DNA from: Akkermansiaceae bacterium
Lineage (GTDB): Bacteria > Verrucomicrobiota > Verrucomicrobiia > Verrucomicrobiales > Akkermansiaceae
NCBI GenBank assembly: GCA_025363295.1
Contig: JANYEC010000047.1
Coordinates: 1-64,000 of the forward strand
Direction: 5' to 3'
DNA length: 64,000 bases
Every line of letters begins with the position of its first letter. Position 1 is the stretch's first letter. Of the stretch, positions 26,600-35,291 are shown in pieces. The position numbers were made by a program, and so were the translations under genes. The notes beneath the pieces are model-generated. The model ran no database searches. It was not told where the DNA came from and saw nothing but the letters and a program-made list of their open reading frames with translations.

Positions 26600-28213
26600 T
26601 TAGAACTTTCTGATGATCGTATCCTGGCAGAGACGATCATCAGAGTTCGGATGGTCCAACGTGTAATGAAGCCCGCGCGATTCCTTGCGGCGCATGGCGC
26701 ACTCGACGATGAGCCCGGCGGCGGCCACAAGATTGCGGAGTTCCAAAATATCCGCATTGACGCGGTGACCCCAATAAAATTCACGCACTTCCTTTTTTAA
26801 ATTCCGCAACCGTGCTGTGGCGCGGCGCAGGCGGTTATCCGTGCGGACGATGGAAACGTAATCCCACATCAGGCGGCGGATCTCATCCCAGTTATGATAA
26901 ATTACCACCAGCTCGTCCGGCTCTGCGGTATTGCCATATTCCCACTCGGGAATCGGCGGAGGATTCATGACATCCTTGCCCGGCGGATGAAGCACGAGCA
27001 TTGCATCGAGTGCGCGGCGGGCGACGACGTTGCCCTCTAGCAGTGAGTTAGATGCGAGGCGATTGGCTCCATGGAGACCGGTGCAACCGACTTCCCCGAC
27101 CGCATAAAGTCCACGAACGGAGGTCTTGCCGTTTGCATCTGATAGAACACCTCCGCACTGATAATGGGCGGCGGGGACAACTGGGATCGGTTGGGTTTCG
27201 CAATCCAGCCCGAATTTCAAAAGCGTTTCGTAAATATAGGGAAAGCGCTCCTTCATAAAACCCTTCGGCTTGTGGGTGACGTCCAGATAGACGCAAGTCG
27301 CACCCGTGCGTTTGATTTCGCGGTCGATGGCGCGGGCGACGATGTCTCGTGGGGCGAGCGAGCCACGCGGATCGATCTTTTTAGTAAAATCCTCGCCCTT
27401 CCCATTGATGAGAATTCCGCCCTCGCCTCTAACTGCTTCACTAACGAGGAAAGAGCGTGCTTCGGGTCCCGTGGCTCCGGGGTTGTAAAAACACGTCGGA
27501 TGAAACTGGATGAATTCCATGTTCGCGATGGCCGCACCGGCCCGCCAGCCGAGTGCCACACCATCACCGGTGGCAGAGTCCGGGTTGGTGGTATAGAGAT
27601 AGACTTTCCCACAACCGCCAGCGGCGAGAATGATGCGGTCCGAGCGGAAGACCTTCACTTCGTTAGAATTTGTTTCCAGAACGTATGCTCCGACGACGCG
27701 ATCATTCACCGCCGCGCCGAGCTTAGCGGTGGTGATAAGATCGATGGCAAAGTGATGCTCCAACAATGTAATGTTAGGATGGCTGCGAGCGGCCTCGATG
27801 AGCGCCCTCGCTACCTCCCGCCCGGTGGTGTCACGGGCGTGCAAAATTCTCCGATGCGAGTGACCGCCTTCTTTGCCGAGGAGAAAATGATTGCTCTCCT
27901 TATCGAACGACACGCCGTAGTTCACCAGATCATTGATCGCGGCCGCCCCCTCCCCTACGATCGTCCGAACCGCGGATTCCTTGCACAGGCCGGCCCCGGC
28001 ATCGAGCGTATCGGCGATGTGGGATTCCACCGAGTCACCGATGTCACGCAAACTTTCTGACAGGACCGAGGCGATCCCGCCCTGCGCCCACGCAGTGTTT
28101 GATTCAAAGGCATCGCCCTTGGTCAGCACGATCACCGAGCCGTGGCGAGCGGCGCGTAACGCAAAAGAAAGCCCGGCAATACCGGCACCGATCACCAGGA
28201 AATCTGCTGTCAT
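26600..28213 (-). CDS. nadB: L-aspartate oxidase
   Basis: 537-residue FAD enzyme converting L-aspartate to iminoaspartate for de novo NAD synthesis. The FAD-binding VIGAGIAGLSFALRAA, the substrate-region NTAWAQGGIASV, LVSEAVRGEGGIL, and the HAAHYQCGG-like AAHYQCGGVLSD plus GLYAVGEVGCTGLHGANRLASNSLLEG are typical of NadB and separate it from fumarate reductase. The length fits the family. nadA and nadC are not in the window. It is divergent from bioD (28,308). Confidence 0.95.
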   Translation of the reverse strand: MTADFLVIGAGIAGLSFALRAARHGSVIVLTKGDAFESNTAWAQGGIASVLSESLRDIGDSVESHIADTLDAGAGLCKESAVRTIVGEGAAAINDLVNYGVSFDKESNHFLLGKEGGHSHRRILHARDTTGREVARALIEAARSHPNITLLEHHFAIDLITTAKLGAAVNDRVVGAYVLETNSNEVKVFRSDRIILAAGGCGKVYLYTTNPDSATGDGVALGWRAGAAIANMEFIQFHPTCFYNPGATGPEARSFLVSEAVRGEGGILINGKGEDFTKKIDPRGSLAPRDIVARAIDREIKRTGATCVYLDVTHKPKGFMKERFPYIYETLLKFGLDCETQPIPVVPAAHYQCGGVLSDANGKTSVRGLYAVGEVGCTGLHGANRLASNSLLEGNVVARRALDAMLVLHPPGKDVMNPPPIPEWEYGNTAEPDELVVIYHNWDEIRRLMWDYVSIVRTDNRLRRATARLRNLKKEVREFYWGHRVNADILELRNLVAAAGLIVECAMRRKESRGLHYTLDHPNSDDRLCQDTIIRKF

Positions 28214-28307
28214 CTGCGGCTAGCATGTACACGGAATCCCAACGGAAAAGGGAAAATTATCATTCGTGCTTCTTGACCGTACGGCAGCGGCGGAAGCAGG
28301 CTGAACC

Positions 28308-28937
28308 ATGCGCTTTTTTATCACCGGAACCGACACGGGAGTCGGGAAAACCTACGTCACTTGCCTCCTTCTGGACGGCTTGAGAAACGCCGGGGAAGAT
28401 GCCGTGGGCTACAAACCTGTGGCTTGCGGTGATCGAGAGGACGCTGCTTTGCTCGCTGCTGCATCGGGCGGGATTGATGCCGATTTGGTAAACCCCGTTT
28501 TTCTCAAAACTCCGGTGGCACCCTATGTGGCCGGCATGTTAGAGGACCGCACGGTGGACCCAGCGGAGTTGTTAGGCGGGTTTGCGAAAATTTCGGCGCT
28601 CCATGAATCGGTGCTGGTGGAAGGCGTCGGCGGCTGGGAGGTGCCGATTGCCGCGAATTACCGGGTGTCCGATCTCGCGGCAGACCTCGGACTGCCAGTG
28701 ATCCTCGTGGCTGGAAACAAGCTTGGCGCGCTCAATCATATCTTACTCACCGTGGAAGCCATCCGGGCGAAGGGCTTGCGGTGTGCGGGGATTTTTCTCA
28801 ATCAACTGGAAGACGAAATGGACACCGCGATGATTACCAACAAAGGAGTGATCGAGGATTTGACCGGGATTCCGCTGCTGGACCATTTGATTTACGGTCA
28901 GGATTTCCTCGATTTGGAAAGGTTTCTCAAACTTTAA
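28308..28937 (+). CDS. bioD: Dethiobiotin synthetase
   Basis: 209-residue ATP-dependent enzyme that closes the ureido ring of 7,8-diaminopelargonate to make dethiobiotin. P-loop FITGTDTGVGKT lies at residues 4-15. The substrate Lys and Thr region GYKPVACG and the VEGVGGWEVPI segment match the family. No other bio genes are nearby. A GC-rich hairpin with a bulge follows (28,945-28,993), but without a good T tract. Confidence 0.93.
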   Translation: MRFFITGTDTGVGKTYVTCLLLDGLRNAGEDAVGYKPVACGDREDAALLAAASGGIDADLVNPVFLKTPVAPYVAGMLEDRTVDPAELLGGFAKISALHESVLVEGVGGWEVPIAANYRVSDLAADLGLPVILVAGNKLGALNHILLTVEAIRAKGLRCAGIFLNQLEDEMDTAMITNKGVIEDLTGIPLLDHLIYGQDFLDLERFLKL

Positions 28938-28944
28938 AGAACCC

Positions 28945-28993
28945 AAGCGGCTGGCTCCGAGGGGGGAGGTCCCGGAGCCCACCAGCTTGATTT
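28945..28993 (+). terminator. Possible terminator after bioD
   Basis: GGCTCCG pairs with CGGAGCC (stem within about 28,952-28,980), extendable outwards with one bulge as AAGC-GCTGG against CCACCAGCTT. It is followed by GATTTTG, a weak T tract. Confidence 0.45.
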
Positions 28994-29083
28994 TGCTGTC
29001 ATTTGTAACGCCAGCGAAATAGGGATACCCCACTTCCGCGCTTCCCGGTATTACGTGATCGCGGTGATTCTATTTCCCATTCC

Positions 29084-30316
29084 ATGCCAGCCAAGAATTT
29101 CCACGTCCGCCAAGCCGCTGTCTCCGCCCTCCGTGCTTGGGCCAAGGGACACGATTATGCGGAAACCCTCATCGAGCGCCACGCTCAGCGGCGAAAACTT
29201 TCTTCATCCGACCGCGGGCTGCTGCAAGCGATCCTCTTCGGGGTCTTGCGTAACAGGCGTCTGCTAGATCACTGGATCAGCAAACTCCGAGACGGCAAAG
29301 TGGACGCAGAAACCCGCGACGTCCTGCGAGTGGGACTATGCCAATTGCTTATCCTCGGTCTGCCGGATCACGCCGCAGTCAACGAGACGGTCGAAGCCGG
29401 AAAAGCCAACGTCCGCAGCTTGATCAATGCCGTTTTGCGCCGCGCCACCGTCGCCAAAAAACGCTTGTTAGACGACGTGGCGGAACTGCCACCGACCATC
29501 ATTCACTCGCATCCCGATTGGCTCTATAACAGATGGAAAATCGCTTTCGGAAAACGCCAGGCGCTTGCATTGCTCGAATGGGACAATCAGCCGGCAGTCA
29601 CGTATTTCCGCGTGAACCCGCTGGTGCCAACGCCCGAGTCCCTGCCCGGCAAACCGGTGAAAGGTGCACCGGGATTCTATCAACTCAATGGTGCTTTGCC
29701 GGCGGCGCTGCTCGCATCCGGTGCCGTTTACATCCAAGATCCCGCGACTCGCCACTCAATCGAACTTCTCGACCCGAGACCCGGCGAGCGGATTCTCGAT
29801 GCCTGCGCAGCTCCCGGGGGAAAGGCGTTTCTCATCGCCGCCGCAATGGGATCGGGAGATGGCCTTGTTTGCACCGACTCTAACGAAAAGCGACTTCCTC
29901 GGCTGGTGGAAAATCTCGAACGCCTGCACGCCGGCAACGCGAATATCTCCGTCCACGACTGGTCCCAGCCCGCCCCCGCCGAATGGCACGGGAGTTTCGA
30001 TGGAATTTTGCTTGATGTTCCTTGCTCGAATACCGGTGTGATCCGCCGCCGCGTTGACGTTAGGTGGCGTTTGCAAGCGCCGGACATCGAAAAAATCGCC
30101 ATCACCCAGCGGAAAATCCTGGAAAACGCTCTTGCCTGCCTGAAGCCCGACGGTCGCATCGTATATTCCACCTGCTCCATCGAGCGTGAGGAAAACCTCG
30201 GCCAAGTGGAGGCCTTCATTGCTGACCACCCCGAGCTCTCGTTGCATTCCATCCGCGAGGCGCTGCCTTTCCGGGAAAAAACCGACGGTGCCTTCGCTGC
30301 CAGAATCCAATCCTAA
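29084..30316 (+). CDS. rsmB: 16S rRNA (cytosine-967-C5)-methyltransferase
   Basis: 410-residue RsmB: an N-terminal NusB-like helical domain (residues about 1-135) followed by a NOP2/Sun methyltransferase. SAM loop DACAAPGGKAF, catalytic Cys motifs LDVPCSNTGV and YSTCSIEREEN, and RRRVDVRWR are all present. The enzyme makes m5C967 in 16S rRNA. Start ATG 29,084 matches the conserved N-terminus. It is followed 49 bp downstream by a small membrane-protein gene. Confidence 0.92.
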   Translation: MPAKNFHVRQAAVSALRAWAKGHDYAETLIERHAQRRKLSSSDRGLLQAILFGVLRNRRLLDHWISKLRDGKVDAETRDVLRVGLCQLLILGLPDHAAVNETVEAGKANVRSLINAVLRRATVAKKRLLDDVAELPPTIIHSHPDWLYNRWKIAFGKRQALALLEWDNQPAVTYFRVNPLVPTPESLPGKPVKGAPGFYQLNGALPAALLASGAVYIQDPATRHSIELLDPRPGERILDACAAPGGKAFLIAAAMGSGDGLVCTDSNEKRLPRLVENLERLHAGNANISVHDWSQPAPAEWHGSFDGILLDVPCSNTGVIRRRVDVRWRLQAPDIEKIAITQRKILENALACLKPDGRIVYSTCSIEREENLGQVEAFIADHPELSLHSIREALPFREKTDGAFAARIQS

Positions 30317-30365
30317 CTTTTCAATTGCAGCTGGATTCCGCACCGCCACCCCTTTAAGAAAAGCC

Positions 30366-30581
30366 ATGAAATCCTGTCTCGGACTGTTGATTGCTCTGTT
30401 TGTATTCGTCGCCGTCATCGGTGGCGGTGCCTTGATTTGGTATTTGAGCGATACGGCCACGTTCACCCGCACGACGGCTCCCGGAGGTGTTCCGGTGAAA
30501 AATGCGCCACCGGTAGCGATTCCCGTTCACCCGGCCCCGGGTACGCACAACAAGCCACCTGTTGCCACCCCTGTCCGTTAG
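30366..30581 (+). CDS. Small membrane protein, 71 aa
   Basis: Begins MKSCLGLLIALFVFVAVIGGG, a single N-terminal transmembrane helix or signal anchor, followed by a Pro-rich tail (VPVKNAPPVAIPVHPAPG). The N-terminal hydrophobic segment plus proline-rich tail suggests a membrane-anchored extracytoplasmic peptide. Unrecognised. It overlaps the convergent J-domain gene by 4 bp at the stop codons. Confidence 0.6.
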   Translation: MKSCLGLLIALFVFVAVIGGGALIWYLSDTATFTRTTAPGGVPVKNAPPVAIPVHPAPGTHNKPPVATPVR

Positions 30582-31126
30582 ACGAGTCGGGAAAAACACG
30601 AGCGCAGACTTACCCGCCATTTTTCAAGAAAAACCAAGTTTCTAGCGATTTTCGACGCTCCATCCAAATCGGGATTTTCTGATTTCTCAAGTTCGGGAAA
30701 CACCCCGCACTCGCGCGTGATCCATGTTTCCACCGTGGCAATCGCAGCTTCTAACTCCTCGCGGCAAATCTGCGTCTCTGCCTCAAGCATCGCTCTCGCT
30801 AACGCGGATTTCGCCTCTTCGCGCCTGCGGATGAGGATTTCCGCGCGTTGAGTGATGGTGCCGACTTTAGAGAAAAGGTCCATCAGCGCGGTGTCGATGG
30901 TGCCACGCGTTTCCACGGTTAGACCACGCATTTCGAGCCAATGCCGCAGCCTCCGCGCGGGACTGACGAGAGTCGAAAATGCCTCATTCAGTGCGGTGAA
31001 CTCCCCATCTGCACCTCCGCCATCGGGGTGCGCTTGTTTCCCCGCAGCGCGAAAAGCTTCACGCAGCGTCTCCTCAGAAAGCACTAAACAAGGCTGCATG
31101 CCCAAACGATCAAAGGCATTTGCCAT
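30578..31126 (-). CDS. J-domain protein resembling HscB
   Basis: 182-residue DnaJ-domain co-chaperone. The N-terminal J domain has FDRLGMQPCL...LREAFRAAGKQAHPDGGG with the diagnostic HPD, followed by a helical C-terminal region with a three-helix pattern like the HscB C-domain. HscB delivers the IscU iron-sulfur scaffold to HscA; that role is inferred and the isc genes are absent from this window. ATG 31,126 is preferred to the upstream start, which runs into the flanking minisatellite region. Confidence 0.7.
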   Translation of the reverse strand: MANAFDRLGMQPCLVLSEETLREAFRAAGKQAHPDGGGADGEFTALNEAFSTLVSPARRLRHWLEMRGLTVETRGTIDTALMDLFSKVGTITQRAEILIRRREEAKSALARAMLEAETQICREELEAAIATVETWITRECGVFPELEKSENPDLDGASKIARNLVFLEKWRVSLRSCFSRLV

Positions 31127-31227
31127 GTCGGTTTCTAGGCAATGATCCGAGCCAAGACAAGGGCTACGAGGTCGCATTTGATTTGGGTCAGTTGGTAAAA
31201 CCCAAAAACAAGTTTATCGCCCCCCTG

Positions 31228-31395
31228 ATCTCCCATCTTAACCTGCCAAAATCCCATCTACAGTTCCCAAAACCACATTCGCATCCACCAGAATCTAATC
31301 TGAACCCAACAGAAAATCATCCCCGACCGCCAGAAAGTTATCTTCATCTCACAGAAGCTAATTTACATCTGGCAGAAATCTATCAACATGATCTG
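31228..31395 (+). repeat. Degenerate 21-bp tandem repeat, eight units
   Basis: Eight back-to-back 21-bp units (31,228, 31,249, 31,270, 31,291, 31,312, 31,333, 31,354 and 31,375). The rough consensus is GAAnCTnATCTTCATCTnCCA and most units end CCA or ACA. Because the period is divisible by 3, a frame stays open through it and encodes heptads such as SHLNLPK, SHLQFPK, SNLNPTE, SYLHLTE and ANLHLAE (frame from about 31,120 to 31,416, with a TTG as first possible start). I do not treat this frame as a proven gene. The array lies between the J-domain gene and two orphan small genes. Confidence 0.85.
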
Positions 31396-31409
31396 GTAGA
31401 TGAAGTGCA

Positions 31410-31610
31410 ATGCTAGAAGGCGCACTGGATTCGACGAAAGAACATCGCCATTCGTCAAAACTCCATCCCCGACAGCAAAACTCCACCGCACACGGCAGCG
31501 CCGAGGTCGGCCTCACCCCCGGCAAACTCGACCTGCTGGAAACCGCCATCGAGACCTACAATCTTCTCCTCGGCAGCCCCGAACCGCCCGTGGCGAAAAA
31601 ACCGCCGTGA
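31410..31610 (+). CDS. Small orphan protein, 66 aa
   Basis: Starts with ATG 31,410, 15 bp after the 21-bp repeat array, and ends at a TGA that overlaps the next start as GTGA. The N-terminal half is low-complexity and polar (HRHSSKLHPRQQNS); the C-terminal half is a helix-like TPGKLDLLETAIETYNLLLG segment. Unrecognised. The stop-start overlap supports genuine translation of this pair. Confidence 0.45.
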   Translation: MLEGALDSTKEHRHSSKLHPRQQNSTAHGSAEVGLTPGKLDLLETAIETYNLLLGSPEPPVAKKPP

Positions 31611-31789
31611 ACGCCAACCTCCAACAAGCCCTCGATGAAATCGAACGACTCCTCGCCAAAGGCATCGACAAGCCCGTCCTCCAATTCAAGGACACGAACT
31701 TCTATCAGGAATACACCCTCTCCCGCGACTCAATCGCAGTCGCGAAACACCAGAAGAAAACGCCGATCTTGGTGATCGCCACCCCGTAA
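31607..31789 (+). CDS. Small orphan protein, 60 aa
   Basis: Begins at GTG 31,607 overlapping the previous stop. The product (VNANLQQALDEIERLLAKGI, then SIAVAKHQKKTPILVIATP) looks like a compact soluble fold with an N-terminal helix and beta strands. No family is recognised; small coupled genes of this size often come from phage or mobile islands. A strong terminator follows at 31,808. Confidence 0.5.
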   Translation: MNANLQQALDEIERLLAKGIDKPVLQFKDTNFYQEYTLSRDSIAVAKHQKKTPILVIATP

Positions 31790-31807
31790 TCCAGAACCCT
31801 CATATCT

Positions 31808-31846
31808 AAACCCCGTCGCCTCAAAAGCTCCGGGGTTTTCTTTTTT
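31808..31846 (+). terminator. Rho-independent terminator
   Basis: AAACCCCG (31,808-31,815) pairs with CGGGGTTT (31,831-31,838), followed by TCTTTTTT. It ends the two-gene small operon at 31,789. Confidence 0.85.
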
Positions 31847-31988
31847 GGCCCGAGAAAAAGGGCAATATCTGTTATGAAAAATATTAAAATATCCTCGCCA
31901 ACAGCAATAAAAGCAGCCACAGATTTATGCATTTTTCCGAGAAAAATCGCATTCTAATCATCAAGACTTTCATTCACTAAACATCACT

Positions 31989-32160
31989 GCTTTTGCGACT
32001 CTCAAAAGCTTCTGGGCCGTCGACGAAACCTACAAATTTTAAATGGCCCCAAGAAAGACAAAGCTGTCGCGCCAGATCGGCGCGGCTTGTCGCGTCTTTC
32101 TTGGAGGCGCTTGTAGGTGCCTGTTGACGGGGCGCGGTCAAGTCCGCGCCCTTTGTTTTA
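31989..32160 (+). ncRNA. Candidate structured RNA with terminal terminator
   Basis: Three hairpins lie in a stretch with no convincing gene. (1) GCTTTTG (31,989-31,995) pairs with CAAAAGC (32,003-32,009). (2) CCAAGAAAGAC (32,049-32,059) pairs perfectly over 11 bp with GTCTTTCTTGG (32,094-32,104); it extends outwards by GCC/GGC across one bulged A and encloses an inner GCGCC/GGCGC hairpin (32,069-32,083). (3) GGGCGCGG (32,130-32,137) pairs with CCGCGCCC (32,144-32,151), followed by TTTGTTTT, a good intrinsic terminator. The shape is that of a small RNA or a leader with terminator 40 bp before a secreted-protein gene. No known RNA family is recognised. Confidence 0.45.
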
Positions 32161-32199
32161 GAAGTTTCATTGAAGTCCTCCTGCGAGTCCCAAATTCCT

Positions 32200-34358
32200 A
32201 TGAAACCAACTCCGCTCCTGTTCATCATCGCGTTTGTCTGTTGGTCGCCTATTCCTGCACAGGATGAAAAAGCCGCAATAGCCGCTGAAGCCGCCATTAT
32301 ATCCACACGCCCTTATTTACCTGATACTCTAGAAGTCCTCCCGTTCACCCCGCCTCCACTGGCGGAAAACTCATCGAGTGGTATGGCAAAGCCGGACGCA
32401 GCTACTTTGTGCAAGTCTCCGATCCTTCCGATCACCTGAACAAATGGAATTGGGCACCCGTCATCGAACTCGGCAACAATGAATCTATCAGTTACGAAGT
32501 TGACGGCACCGCAAACAAAGGTTTTTACCGCCTTCAATACTCCGACCAAACCGACACAGACCTCGACAACGCCGATTTTGATGGCGACGGCCTCACCAAT
32601 CTGGAAGAAATCACCCCCTATACTCGCCCCGGCGCGAGAGCCGCCCGCAGCATCATTGGCGGTCCGGCCACTGCAAACTCTGTACAGACCAACCCACTCG
32701 ACCCAGATACCGATCACGACGGGCTTGGGGACAAATGGGAACGCGACAATGGTTTGGATCCCACCGACAACGGCACCGTCGATCCCAACAACGGTGCCAC
32801 CGGGGATCCCGACGGCGAGGGGCTTACCAACGCCGAAGAGCAGGAACTCGGAACCGATCCTCACAATCAAGATACCGATGGCGACGGAGTTTCCGATGGC
32901 GACGAGGTCACCCATCAAACAGATCCCAACGATCCCGAAGATACAGCAGCCCCCGAGTGGTTCGTTTTAACGGGTGATTCCGCTGAGGACGTGGTCAAAA
33001 CCGAAACCCGCACTTTCACCATCAAGAAAGGCGACAGCCGCGTGCTTGTCATTGGCACGACGAGTGCCGAGTATCCCCAATACACCGAAGAAAGCTCGCA
33101 ATTTGACGATACCCTTTTTTGGGAGATCTATCTGCCGGAAGGAAATCCCCTCAGCGAAACCGTCAGTGTCAATAACCGCCATACCGCTTGGGACGCTGAT
33201 TTAGTCAACGGTGTCACCTTGCAGGGATTTTCCCCCGTTCACATCGAAAAGGTGAAGGTGATACACGCTTCAGAAAGTGCCGATACAGTCGTGCCCATCA
33301 CACTCAAAGCGACCAATATCAGCGATGGCATTTTGCCCAGCACGGTGGTCGTGGGTTTGCTGCCGGTTCGTATCAGCCCGGAAGACGGTATGGCAGGAGT
33401 GCTCGGCGACAAAGTCAAAAGCAATAAAGGCGAAGGTGGTGAAAAGCATTTTGTGACGCCGAAAAAATCGACGGAGATGGCCGATGAATTCGTCAAACTA
33501 CGGGCAAAGGGCCTGGAAGATGCATGGCTTACGCCCGGAGACCCCAACCAACTTGTGGAATGGGATCCGAGTGTGGGAGAATTGAACGGCGATATCAGAA
33601 AATGGAAAGTGAAACGCGATGCCACCGGAAAATTCCCGGTGAAAATTCGCACCATCGCCAAATATGGCAACGGGGAAGCCACCAAACGCAACGTCTGGGT
33701 GACCTGGGCCGATATCACAACGGACGCTCCTACCCCCGAAATACTGCCTGCCACAAGCAATGCAACCGAGCTGAAACTGAAGGGAAAAATCCGCTACCGG
33801 TACAACTGCTTGCCAACCGAGATGTTTGATCTCACTGCCGACGTGGCCGATTTGTCCACGCCGATCAGTGTGGCACCGCCTAGTATTAATCCTCGGACGG
33901 GAGTCGCGCTTTCGGGCGGAGCGGGAATTAGATACGATGCATCCAGACAAGTTAGAGTTGTTTCAAGATCCAACGTCCAAGCGGTTCAATCGTCTTTGCT
34001 GGCTGGTGGTCTCGATATACCTGACTACCCGACCAATATAATCGAAGGAAATGACGATCCCGACCAATCCGGTGAATTGCGTCCCTACATCCCGCAGGGC
34101 ACTACGGCTATTATGACCGATTTTGACAATCCTCATATTGATCCACCCGACTCCATTGGCAGTGGGACACCGCAGGCCACCATTGTTCAAACTGCCCAGT
34201 TCAGGGAATTTGCCCGAGCACAAATCGGCTCCAAATGGTATAAATGCTCGGACTATTTTTTATGCCAAGTTATATTGAAAGCCAAACGCGAGAATGACAA
34301 ATGGATCGACGATGGTTCAACATTTAGTCTCGGAAACAGTCCATTCCCTCCACCATGA
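32200..34358 (+). pseudogene. Secreted thrombospondin-type-3-repeat protein, interrupted by a frameshift
   Basis: Two frames together give one exported protein of about 718 residues. The first, from ATG 32,200, encodes a signal peptide (MKPTPLLFIIAFVCWSPIPA) and runs out of homology near 32,358 (FTPPPL). The second continues in the next frame as TGGKLIEWYGKAGRSYFVQVSD and on through three acidic TSP3-like calcium motifs (DFDGDGLTN, DTDHDGLGD, DTDGDGVSDGD) and a long unrecognised region to 34,358. One missing base, most simply an A after 32,358 (CCTCCA-ACTGGCGG), would restore a single frame. Either a recent inactivating deletion or a sequencing error. The TAIL overlaps the lipoprotein gene as ATGA. 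Confidence 0.8.
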
Positions 34359-35026
34359 AATGCCAGCAATTTCTCATCACCACCCTCGCCTTGTGTCTAG
34401 AACTGGCAGCGTGTCGTCCTGAACGAAGGACGACCGGAACTATTGCAAAAAAACAATCCGGCCCGGAATTAGTTTCCGATCGTCTACCTCAGCAGCAGGA
34501 TGCGCATGAAAACGCCACACCTTCTGTGATTGATCCATTCCCCATTGCGAAGCACTCCGCCCCTCTGGAAGGCCGTGAACTTTCCGACGATGAAAAGCTA
34601 CTTAGGATCGCCGAGTTGGAGCGTGCAGAGGTATTTGACGTTTCTGTCCCAGCTCAAGTGGCCAAGGAGCGGGCGGAAGCATGGGGAAAACTATCCGTTG
34701 TCGATACATATACGATAATCTCAAAGGACCGATACCTTTACGCCCAAAAACTTCTCGTGCGGTATCGGCAAGCCCCAGTTGTAGAAAAACTGGTTTTTTG
34801 GCGTCTCCTGGATTTACGCCTTCATCATCAGGGAATTAGCGGCACGTCGACGATCCCAGGAGATGATTACCGTGACCTACGCCTGGAGATGTATCCCAAA
34901 CTCATGGCCATGCTTTATTCCGCCATTGGTGAAACACCGGAAACGCTGCCGGACTACCTCGCGATCCGGAAGGGGATCGAAATGCTCAAAGCGGCAGCGC
35001 CCCGCGAAAACCAGACAGACAAGTAA
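34355..35026 (+). CDS. Putative lipoprotein, 223 aa
   Basis: N-terminal lipoprotein signal peptide with lipobox LAAC (residues about 17-20 of MKCQQFLITTLALCLELAAC), then a polar linker and a helix-rich domain (DEKLLRIAELERAEVFDVSV and LAIRKGIEMLKAAAP). Not recognised. Its ATG overlaps the stop of the TSP3 protein frame (ATGA), so the pair was co-translated and likely works together on the cell surface. Confidence 0.7.
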   Translation: MKCQQFLITTLALCLELAACRPERRTTGTIAKKQSGPELVSDRLPQQQDAHENATPSVIDPFPIAKHSAPLEGRELSDDEKLLRIAELERAEVFDVSVPAQVAKERAEAWGKLSVVDTYTIISKDRYLYAQKLLVRYRQAPVVEKLVFWRLLDLRLHHQGISGTSTIPGDDYRDLRLEMYPKLMAMLYSAIGETPETLPDYLAIRKGIEMLKAAAPRENQTDK

Positions 35027-35035
35027 TACGTTCAC

Positions 35036-35215
35036 ACCACACAAGTCCGCCAAGCCGTCAAAGCAAAGCGTGAGTATGGCAAGTGAATCGATAGCGATGC
35101 TAGGGAATTTCTAAAAAAAACCGGAGACCGCTGGGCTTTTGAACTGCGCTGGGGCTAGAAAATTGCAGGTTTTCAAGACCCGTGAGGATTGGATTGATTT
35201 CGTGCGACACATCCT
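35036..35215 (+). pseudogene. Probable remnant of a decayed coding sequence
   Basis: In the same frame as the lipoprotein gene, after its stop, the sequence reads TTQVRQAVKAKREYGK-stop-IDSDAREFLKKTGDRWAFELRWG-stop-KIAGFQDP-stop. The stretch between stops has strongly protein-like composition (DAREFLKKTGDRWAFELRW). Three in-frame stops mean it cannot be expressed as it stands. It looks like the end of a further gene of this module. The family is unknown. Confidence 0.4.
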
Positions 35216-35291
35216 CAACATTTCTACTTCCGCCTGATACAGCCTCCCGGACTCTTCCCTCCGCCTATCCCGTTTTCCCAGCTACCCGCCT

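Noticed and set aside
27164..28060. Long plus-strand open frame of 298 codons antisense to nadB
   Set aside because: nadB on the opposite strand is unmistakable; the antisense frame is an artefact of its codon pattern and shows no protein features.
31228..31395. CRISPR-like array
   Set aside because: Units are contiguous 21-bp degenerate tandem repeats with no spacers, so this is a minisatellite.
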